64,000 bases of DNA from Apodemus sylvaticus (Eukaryota; Chordata; Mammalia; Rodentia; Muridae): assembly GCF_947179515.1 (NCBI RefSeq), contig NC_067477.1, positions 117,687,562 through 117,751,561 on the forward strand. The letters run 5' to 3'. This document shows, piece by piece, positions 56,176 to 64,000 of the stretch (position 1 is the stretch's first letter; every line of letters begins with the position of its first letter). Position numbers and translations under genes: made by a program. Below the pieces are notes generated by a model. The model searched no databases. It was not told the origin of the DNA and saw only the letters and a list, made by a program, of their open reading frames with translations.

Positions 56176-56221
56176 AAAACCAACCCAGTATAGGGCATAT
56201 ATAAGACTTAGAAATATATAG

Positions 56222-56358
56222 TGTGCCTGGTACCCCTAAAGGCCATAAAATGGTGGTCAGATCTCCTGAAACTGTAGGGTTGTATGCTAGGAATCACACC
56301 TAGCTCCTCTGAAAAGGCAGCCCGTGATCTTAACAGTTGAGCCAAGTCTCCAGCCCCA
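56222..56358 (-). repeat. B3-type SINE
   Basis: 'cagatctcctgaaactgtag' and 'aacagttgagccaagtctcc', then 'agcccc', in antisense. Confidence 0.7.
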
Positions 56359-56539
56359 CCCTGCCCAATAACTTTTGAAAACCATGAATTTTGTTGGATG
56401 TTTGCATTGCATTAGCGATAACCATGCAGTTCTTTTTAGTCTGTTAATACAGTGGTTGCGATGATTGATTTTGAGTACTGAACTCATCTTGCATCCCTGC
56501 CTGAAATAAACCTCACTTGGTCATGTAACATAATAATTT

Positions 56540-56675
56540 TCCTGGAGGTCAGAGGACAGCTTTCAGGTGTTGGTTTCTTCCTTCTACCATGTGTGTCCCA
56601 GGGATCAAACTCACAGGTGGTCAGTCTGGGCAGTAAGTGGGAATTACCCACTAAGCATCTTATTGCCCCTACATA
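56540..56675 (-). repeat. B4/B3-type SINE
   Basis: 'ctggaggtcagaggacagct', 'cccagggatcaaactcacag' and 'cccactaagcatcttattgc' in antisense, inside the old L1. Confidence 0.65.
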
Positions 56676-56723
56676 TTTTACACACTGATGAATAATTTTT
56701 TCTAATTTGTATGTATGTGTGTA

Positions 56724-56727
56724 AGCG

Positions 56728-56779
<52 letters not shown>

Positions 56780-56784
56780 CGTGT
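56724..56784 (+). repeat. (GT)n(GC)n microsatellite
   Basis: A TG run ending in alternating GC/GCGT, a Z-DNA-prone purine-pyrimidine tract. Confidence 0.95.
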
Positions 56785-57522
56785 TACTTGTTTGTATGTG
56801 TGAGCGCGTCTGTGCAAGGCCAGATGTTCTCTGCCACTTCCACCTATTCCTTTGAGGCAAAATTCTTCCCTGAACCAGGGTTTAATGTTTTCTCATGTAG
56901 GCCAGAAGCCAGCAGTCCTCAGTCGTTTCTGTTTCTGTCCCCTGCAGAGCTGGGGGACCAGCATGCTTCGGATCCAAACTTGGGCCTCATGATTGTTTTG
57001 CAAGCGTTCCTGACCTCTCCAGCCTCTGATTTTGCTAATAAGTGATGATGTTTTTGCATTTATATTCATGAACAACATGGCTCTGTTTTGAACTGTCTTC
57101 ATTTGGCTTTGGTTTCCAGGGATAGTAGCTTCCTTGTGTGATCTGGAAAATGATTCCTCATCTGTTTCCAGGGAGGGGTTGTTTAGAACTGCTGTTCTTA
57201 CTTAAGTGTTTCACAGAACTCTAGTAAAACCCCCGGCTCTGGGGGTTGTAACATTTTCCTTTGAGGTCATGAGCTATTCAAAGTATATGCTTCATATAGG
57301 GTATGATGTAGTGGGTTTTGTTGGTGAAAAAAAAAATTGCTTTTTTTTGTTACAGCTCACCCACTGTATGTGTGTAAAGTCATTTCTTATGCTTCCTGGT
57401 TATATTTTTTGATGTGTGTCTGCTCTGTGGCAGCTCCTGTTTCACTGTTTATGTCTTCTGTCCTTTCCCTTTCTTGGTCTTGCCAGTCATTTCTGCTTTA
57501 CTGATCTTTGCAGAGCTGGCCT

Positions 57523-57601
57523 GCTCCCTCTTCCCCTCCCCTTCCCTCTCTCCTCCCCTCCCCCCCTCTTTCACCTCCTCCTCCCCTGCCCCCCCCCCCC
57601 C
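57523..57601 (+). repeat. C/T-rich tract with a 13-base C run
   Basis: A polypyrimidine patch of CTCCCC-type units ending in an uninterrupted C run at 57589-57601. Confidence 0.9.
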
Positions 57602-57990
57602 TTGTTGATCTTTTTGTTTTCCTTTGCTGCTCCTACAGCTTATTTTGGTAGGCTGTTACCCTCTTCTTTAAGGCTCTCGAGTTAGAGCAACATCATTAGC
57701 TTCAGGCCTTTCCTCTTTTCTAATGTGAGCACCTAGACCTGGGAGTTCTCTCCCCAGTGCTGTGGCATCCCTCCTGGGTGGATAGGTGGTATTTCCCTCA
57801 CGCTGCTCCGTGTCCTTTACAGCGCCTGCCTTCCTTCTCTTTGCCCATGAAATATTAAAAGTGTGCTCTTAATTTCTGAGTATGGGAAGACAGGAAGTCT
57901 TCCTTTGGTTTCTAGTTTGATTCCATTGTGGTCGGACAATACAGTGTATAACTTTAACTTTCTCTGTCTTAAAAATTGTATTTATTCATT

Positions 57991-57993
<3 letters not shown>

Positions 57994-58061
<68 letters not shown>
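57994..58061 (+). repeat. compound (CT)n(GT)n microsatellite
   Basis: About 16 CT units followed by about 17 GT units. Confidence 0.97.
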
Positions 58062-58063
<2 letters not shown>

Positions 58064-58154
58064 CGTGAGTGTATGTGCTGGTGCATGTGTAGAAGGATGA
58101 CAGAGAACGACTTTTGGGAATTGGCTCTATGTTTGCATCATGTGATTGTTCCTA

Positions 58155-58308
58155 GGATGTGTTTTTTTGGTTTTTGAGACAGAGTTTCTCTTTGTAGCCC
58201 TGGCTGTCCTGGAACTCACTCTGTAGACCAGGTTGGCCTTGAACTCAGAAATCTGCCTGCCTCTGCCTCCTGAATGCTGGGATTAAAGTTATGTACTACC
58301 ACTGCCCT
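58155..58308 (-). repeat. B1 SINE
   Basis: 'ttttgagacagagtttctct', 'gtagaccaggttggccttga' and 'gctgggattaaagttatgta' in antisense. Confidence 0.92.
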
Positions 58309-58317
58309 CTTTTTTTT

Positions 58318-58870
58318 TTTTAATTTACTTTTTTTATTAACTTCCTCACTTTACACCCTGCTCACTGCCCCCTCCCAGTTACCCCCTTCTACAATACTTC
58401 CCCCTGCCCCTCTCCTCTTCCCCTTTTCCTCTGGGTAGGTGGGGGGGGGGGGGCCCTGGGCATCCCCCGCCCTGCCATTTCAAGTCTCTGTGAGGCTGGG
58501 TGCTTCCTCTCCCACTGAGGCCAGACAAGGCAGCCCAGCTAGAAGAACATATCCTATGTACAGGCCACAGCTTTTGGGATAGCCCCTGTTCCAGTTGCAC
58601 ATCTGCTACATATGTATAGGGAGGCCTAGGTCCAGCCTGTATATGTTCTTTAGTTGGTAGTACAGACTCTGAGAACCCCCAAGGGTCCAGGTTAGTTGAC
58701 TCTGTTGGTCTTCCTGTGGAGTTCCTATCCCCTCTGGGATCCACAATCCTTTCTCCTATTCTTCCATAAGAGTCCCCAAGCTCCATCCACTGTTTGGCTG
58801 TGGGTGTCTGTATCTGTCTGAGCCAGATGCTGGGTGGAGTCTCTCAGGACAGCATGTGCCTGTCTGCACC
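58318..58870 (-). repeat. L1 3' end (3' UTR), antisense
   Basis: A T-rich start, the pyrimidine-rich 'cccctctcctcttccccttt', a G run at 58441-58453, then 'cttccataagagtccccaag', 'ctccatccactgtttggctg' and 'ctgagccagatgctgggtgg'. These are typical antisense rodent L1 3'-end blocks. The 135-codon minus frame here is a shadow of this non-coding region. Confidence 0.8.
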
Positions 58871-58939
58871 AGGATAACAGATTATCATGATTAGTGTTAG
58901 GATTGGTGCTTGCCTATGGGATGAGCTGTAACTGAATTG

Positions 58940-59027
58940 TAAGGGCCTCATGTAGGTGTTGTCAGTGGAATGTAGGTTCTCCGAAGAGCAGAACATGCTG
59001 TTAACCACCAAGACATCTCTTTAGCCT
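58940..59027 (-). repeat. B3-type SINE fragment
   Basis: 'gttctccgaagagcagaaca', 'tgctgttaaccaccaagaca' and 'tctctttagcc' in antisense. Confidence 0.5.
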
Positions 59028-59285
59028 GGAGTTTGTCTTTACTATTTTTGAGAGAAGGATATTTAAGTCTCCAACTATAATTATGGGTTTGCCTATTTTT
59101 CTTTTCAACTCTTATCAGGTTTCTTTTTGTACACATTCATTTAGAATTGTTATGTCTGCCTGACTGAGCTTACTTATTTATCATTATAGAATGTTCCTCC
59201 CCTGTCCCTGGTAATTTTATTTGACTTTGAGTATACTGTTGTGCATTTTCTACCATAGTATGCCATTTGTACATGCTCCCCGTCC

Positions 59286-59779
59286 ATGTTATGTACAAAG
59301 TGAAACTTTCACACATGAGTCCACTTCTTTAAAATCATCTGGAAGGGAAACACTTGAAAATATTCTCTTTAGACTATAGACTATATGGTTACAGGTGATT
59401 TTGTTTTCTTCTCTGTATTCTTCTATTTTCTGAGTTTTACAAGAATACATACTACATAAATATAAAAAGGCCTTTAAAAAAAGAAAACAGACAGACAAAA
59501 AAATTGTTCAAAAGTGAAACCAGCTGTGAGTGGGCACAGCGTGAAAGGCACACAACAGTCTCAGAATAGACGCAGCCACGTTCTCTGCCCTCATGCGTAC
59601 AAATGGTTCCATTTATACACTAGATGACTTGTGAGCAAGGCTCCTTCCAAATCAGTTTTTCCTAAGCTGAAGCTTGTTTTAAATAGTCAAAGGAAAGTAC
59701 TTATATAAATAACATTGTAGTAATGCTCTCTGTAAAGTAGTAGCCGTACATATATTTTCATTTTGTAATTTATAGAGTG
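59286..59779. other. unassigned intergenic sequence
   Basis: AT-rich with no gene recognised. Confidence 0.35.
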
Positions 59780-60185
59780 TTGAATACAGATTGACTATCT
59801 TTCATCCTAAATGTCTAGAACCTGAAGGGTTTTAGATGTCAGATTAAAAAAAAACATTTGCATATGCAAACATATCTTGGGAATAGGATCAAAATATAAA
59901 CATGAAATCCTGTTCCTCTTTATATACAGCTTGTCCATATAAACAGAAGGTAATTCTTGTGCATCTTTATATGGTTATTTTTATTTAAGGTCTTTGTAGT
60001 GCTGGAGATTGAATCCATGGGATTCATGCATGATAAGCAAGTGTTCTCCACTGAGCTCACTCCCTACTAGTGCACCCAGACGCTTACTGAAGCCTGTCAC
60101 ATAAGGTTAAATGTGCAATTTTCACCTGTATTGTCGTGTTGATATTTAAGGAGTTTTGGATTTGGAGCAATTTGGATTCAGTGTG
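59780..60185. repeat. ancient mammalian repeat with an ID-type insertion
   Basis: 'attgactatctttcatccta', 'cctgaagggttttagatgtc', 'catatcttgggaataggatc' and 'gagttttggatttggagcaa' form one old element (family not assigned). It is related to 17655-17890. An antisense ID-type SINE ('gtgctggagattgaatccat') sits at about 60000-60070. Confidence 0.5.
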
Positions 60186-60203
60186 TGTGTGTGTGTGTGT
60201 GTG
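60181..60203 (+). repeat. (TG)n microsatellite
   Basis: A short pure TG run. Confidence 0.9.
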
Positions 60204-60237
60204 GTTTCTAATATAGATGTGTGAGCATGTTTAAATT

Positions 60238-60305
60238 TTAGGGATGGAACCCAAGACCTTGTACACACAAAACAGCCTCTCCACCCAGAGCTATATAGCT
60301 CCCCC
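60238..60305 (-). repeat. ID-type SINE, diverged
   Basis: 'tagggatggaacccaagacc' and 'ccacccagagctatatagct' in antisense. Confidence 0.5.
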
Positions 60306-60327
60306 ATTCTGCATTTTCATTTTAAAA

Positions 60328-60497
60328 CATGTGTGTGTGTGTGTGTGTACCTGAAGAGGTCAGAAAAGGCGTCAGATCCCTTGGAGCTGGAGTTATATAG
60401 GTGGTTCTGAGTCACCTGTCATGGTTCATAGGAACTGAGCTCAAATTGTCTTCAAGAGCAGCAAATGCTCTTAACCATGGTGCTATCTCTCAGCACC
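60328..60497 (-). repeat. B3 SINE with (GT)n edge
   Basis: A GT run, then 'ctgaagaggtcagaaaaggc', 'ggagctggagttatataggt' and 'atgctcttaaccatggtgct' in antisense. Confidence 0.8.
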
Positions 60498-62800
60498 TGC
60501 TTTCTTATTTTTGTGCTCTACAAATTAATCTGGAATTTTGAGTTTCTAATACTTTGGTCATAAGATAGAAGGACAGTCCACCAAGCACTTACATTCCTGT
60601 CTTAAGATGTTTAGTATGGTTTTCTCTCTAGTGTTTCACCTTACAAATGACAGTTGCCAAGTCTACCTGGACCAAGCTGTTTCTGCAATATTTCCCTCTA
60701 AAGCTCTTGAATAACTACTCTGTGCTATCCCTTCTCCCTTGACTGGGCCCTGGAAATGAAGCAGACAAGGAAGAACCTCATTTCTTAGTTTATAGTAGGG
60801 TAGGGCTTGTGGTGGGGGAGGAGATGACAAAAGTAGCTTCTGATGGGAAAGAAAGACTCATTAGTGTTTAGGTATGGATGGAAAAGGCCTTAATGAGGAT
60901 ATAGAATTCCTGCTCCCTGGAAGAGGAGACCCGGGTGTGGTGGTGGAGCTCAGAGATTTCCAGGAAGAGGAACTCAGAAGAGAAGTATGTTGGGTATGGT
61001 TGGCATAGGGCTTGGGAGACTGAGACAGGAAGATTGCTATAGTTCCAGACATGCCTGGGCTACAAAAGCAAGCAGAAGCAAGCTATCAACGAAATGTCCT
61101 AGGGCTGTAATTTGTTTGAGGAACCAAATGAAGATCTTTATGACTAGAGTGACCTGGAGGGCCATGGTCAGGGGCCTTGGCCCCTGCTTATTTTCAGTCT
61201 CTTAGAGAACGAGTGAAGGGCCCAGGGCCTTTCCTAAGGTCTTTGTGTGCCTTGAACCTGTGTGCTGCTCTAGTAGGTTCTACAAGTGCCTTCAGCATTG
61301 ACTTTTAGACGAGTGGCTCCTACGTCATCCCCAGCCTCAGTTTCCCAACCAAGTAGTGCACATGCTATCATTGACCTTTTCTCCTACTGCATGCACTCTT
61401 TCCTGTCTCCAAATATTATGAATTCTTTGAAGACTAGAACAAAGTCTCTGCTTTATAGCTGATTTCTGCAAATGTTCAGCCCATCCGCCCACCTCTGGAA
61501 GTGTCAGGTTGTTTCTGTAAAATCACATCAGACCAGCAGATGCAGCGGTACAGAAAGGGAGGTACAGGGTTGCAATAAGCTGGAGTTGTTGACCCAACTA
61601 TAAAAACTAGCAATATAGCCAGTTATAAAAAGAAAAGGGAGGTCTGTGTGGGCACTGCAGCTGGCTTGCTGCTAGCTCTCAGCCTCCCCTCCATCTGTGA
61701 CAGGAGTAGAGTTGTTTCCTTAGTCATCCTCCTCATGCAGGGACGCTTCGATCAAAAGTTGCACTATCTACCTGATGGGCCACTGGGTCTGCAAGTCTCT
61801 GAGGAGGGAGATTTACTGCCTGAGCTGCCTGGTCATTACCAACACTATCTTTGAAAAGCTTACAAAAGGAAGGAGTGTCAAGAAGGCCAAATCCTAGCTC
61901 AGCAGCACCCTCAGAGAAAGAGAAGGAGCTTTCCACGGTTCAGTCAGTAGCCTCAGGCCGCTTGTGCTGGTAACTCCTTATCAACTTGCCTGGAGCTAGA
62001 ATCGCTGGGAGACTGGTGAGGTTTGGCTCTATAAGTATTTGTGAGTTTCCAGCATGAGTTAGTCGAAAGAGGAAGAACCACCTTGCACGTGGGCAGCACC
62101 TGTCTAAAAGCGGGAAAGGAGACAGCCAATAGAAGCCCTCCATTTCCAGTTCTGTTTCCTGGACTCTCTTTTCTATGAATTGCATCCCCCACCTGCCCTT
62201 TGTGCTATGATGGAGCAAATCTTCTTAGACTGAAATGGAGCCCCACCCCACCTTTCTGCTAGGGGTTTTGGAAGCAGCAATGATAGAAGTATCTACTCCA
62301 GCCCTGTGCCTTCCTTCCACGGCGTTCCTGTGCCCTCCGAAAGAAGTGCAGTGTCTGCTGGAGACCTTCCAGGCCAGGCTGCTCTGGCTTCCTCCAATGT
62401 CATTGTCTTCAGCTGCTTCCCTGATGTCTCTGTCATTCCCTTTATCCCTTTCTTTCCCATGTGGACTCCTTCAATCCCTGTCTTGGTTACAGTAGCCTCA
62501 CAGAGACCCCAAGGCAGATGGCTCTGGTTCCTGGTTCCCTGAGCACCCTGAGGTCTGTCTCCAGTTTCCAGTGTTCCCTCAGCCCTCTGCTCCATCTTGT
62601 AATTCCTCTTAATGCCTGCCTTCTCTGTTGGCTGGAAGCCCTCTGAGGGCAGTCATACATTTGTCACCAAACTAGCACAGTAATATGGTAGCCGTAGTCT
62701 TGAGTACATGGATAGACAAGAGGCCTTTGAAACTGCAACATGCCTAGATTTTAAGGTGACATGTTAAGAGTCTCTTGAACTTTTATTTCATATTAGGAAA

Positions 62801-62803
<3 letters not shown>
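60498..62803. other. intergenic sequence, no gene seen
   Basis: About 2.3 kb, largely unassigned. The segment 60990-61070 ('gagactgagacaggaagatt') is an old B1-like scrap. Overlapping open frames at 61648-62646 on both strands (up to 100 codons) have no recognisable product and no splice framework. Confidence 0.35.

Positions 62804-62881
<78 letters not shown>
62804..62881 (+). repeat. compound (TG)n(AG)n microsatellite
   Basis: About 14 TG units followed by about 23 AG units. Confidence 0.97.
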
Positions 62882-62884
<3 letters not shown>

Positions 62885-62959
62885 TATCTATTTGGATACC
62901 TGTGTTATAAAGATGTGTGTGTGTGTGGGGGGGGTAAGGCTGGGGAGCTTGATATTTTA

Positions 62960-63123
62960 GGCTACTCTGGTTATTGAGTCCCTGGAATCCCCCTCTCTGC
63001 CTTCTCAGTGCTGGGATTACATGTCCCACCATGCCCTGCTTTTTGACATGGTGGTAGGGATTCAGGCTCAGACCCTCAAGCTCACATGACAGAAACTGTG
63101 TTCTGAGATGTCTCCCCAGCCCC
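62960..63123 (-). repeat. B4 SINE
   Basis: B1-like 'ctcagtgctgggattacatg' and 'cccaccatgccctgcttttt' join a tRNA-SINE part ending 'tgagatgtctccccagcccc', in antisense. Confidence 0.75.
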
Positions 63124-63504
63124 GTTTATTTCTTTGACTCCAGCAGTGGTGAAAAGTCTGGGACCATGGCTGGGAAGTAAAGGTGAGAAAACCAGGGAAC
63201 CAACAGCGCTCTGCAGCCTTGCTGGTGTCAGGCCTGCTGGAGCAAGGCTCTTCCCGGGAACCGGGGACCAGTGGTATGGAGAAAAGCAGCAGGTAAAGCA
63301 GGCAGTAGAAACCTTACGAAGACAGACGATGGAGTCGAGTCCATCTGTGGTCAGTGGGAAGCAGGGGGAGCCGCCCCCAGGCTTGGCCAGCTGCTGTGGT
63401 TTATCTGGTACTGGTCAAAGTCAAGGCCCTGCCTTGGGAGTTTGTCAGTGTCATCCTTCAGTGTGGAGGCTGTGGAGCAGCCCCTGGCCTCTTTCTCTTT
63501 AAAG
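63124..63504. other. unassigned intergenic sequence
   Basis: No gene or repeat recognised. The 122-codon plus frame at 63134-63502 has no identifiable domain. Confidence 0.35.
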
Positions 63505-63699
63505 ACTTCTATTTTTATTAGTGTGTGTGGCGGGGACACATGTGGAGGTTAGAGGATAACCACAGGAGTCAGAACTCGGGTTGTCAGGCAGGACCTTTAC
63601 CTGCTGTCCCATCTACAGTTACAGACAGTTGTGAGCCATGTGCCGTACTGGAAATTGAACCTGGACAGTGTTCTTCACCACTAAAGCATCTTCAGCCCC
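63505..63699 (-). repeat. B3/B4-type SINE
   Basis: 'gtggaggttagaggataacc', 'gacagttgtgagccatgtgc', 'tactggaaattgaacctgga' and 'ctaaagcatcttcagcccc' in antisense. Confidence 0.8.
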
Positions 63700-64000
63700 A
63701 TTCCAGTCTCTTGATCATGATATAGTTATTGACACCGCAACCCCATAACTTGTCTACTTCCTGGCTGACCATATTCCTACTGGATACCGCAAAACGTAAT
63801 CTCTTTCACAGGCCTACATTTTCCAGAAGTCTTCTGCCCATAGTTAGAAGTCTGATGTCTCTTGTTCCCCTGAGCTGCTGCTACAGAGCCATTTCATCTC
63901 TCCAGATGTGGTGGGAGACCAGTTTGTTGCTGTTTTCCTGAGATCTGGCAGATGTCAGCTCAGGAAGTCCTCTATTCTTAGTACCCCCGGTCTGTGTGAA
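63700..64000. other. unassigned intergenic sequence at window end
   Basis: No gene or repeat recognised. Confidence 0.35.

Larger units (their letters stand above)
56365..59285 (-). pseudogene. fragmented ancient L1 ORF2 relic (antisense), interrupted
   Basis: Collinear blocks match old mammalian L1 ORF2 in antisense. They include 'ctgaaataaacctcacttgg', then 'tcatg' (56500), 'tgtttttgcatttatattca' (57050), 'ccttgttgatctttttgttt' (57600), 'ttgattccattgtggtcgga' (57925) and 'ctccaactataattatgggt' (59070). Younger insertions listed separately (B4, microsatellites, B1, an L1 3' UTR, B3) split it. No frame survives; it is a dead retrotransposon fragment. Confidence 0.65.

Noticed and set aside
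58379..58786. A 135-codon minus-strand frame
   Set aside because: Lies in an L1 3' end including its G-rich tract. No L1 ORF is intact.
61648..62646. Cluster of overlapping open frames on both strands
   Set aside because: No recognisable product, no splice framework and frames open on both strands. Most likely chance in GC-moderate DNA.

Overview
The window is genomic DNA from a mouse-type rodent (genus Mus or very close). The evidence is dense B1 (7SL-derived), B2/B3/B4 and ID SINEs, with several B1 copies carrying the 'gatttctgagttcgaggc' body typical of young mouse B1. There are also mouse-type L1 3' ends, (CA)n/(GA)n microsatellites and one CpG island. No bacterial or viral gene organisation is present.

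The only gene I can support is Ypel5 (Yippee-like 5), on the minus strand. Its CpG-island promoter lies at about 40.7-42.2 kb. A non-coding first exon ends at 41705, and a second candidate first exon ends at 40813. The coding sequence is split between 31071-30931 (codons 1-47) and 28661-28437 (codons 48-121 plus stop). A repeat-poor 3' UTR of about 1.64 kb follows, to a poly(A) signal at 26817-26812. Intron 1 is about 10.6 kb and intron 2 is 2.27 kb. The 121-residue product keeps the Yippee zinc signature C-x2-C-x52-C-x2-C. In human this gene lies at 2p23.1 beside LBH; no neighbouring gene is visible here, so the two flanks (1-26.7 kb and 42.3-64 kb) appear intergenic.

The left flank holds L1 3'-end fragments, SINEs of several ages, MIR relics, a hAT (URR1-type) element with an 8-bp duplication, three copies of one rodent repeat family and a 1.45-kb CA-rich minisatellite (6.89-8.34 kb) built on a 14-bp unit. 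The right flank holds microsatellites, two same-family solo LTRs with separate 4-bp target duplications, a SINE cluster in which one 13-bp site was used twice, and a scattered antisense L1 ORF2 relic cut up by younger insertions.

No previously undescribed functional system is evident. The observations worth checking are the structure of the minisatellite, reuse of insertion sites, a tiny internally deleted B2-type SINE in Ypel5 intron 2, and alternative Ypel5 5' ends. Repeat boundaries were read by eye and are approximate unless a target-site duplication is quoted.
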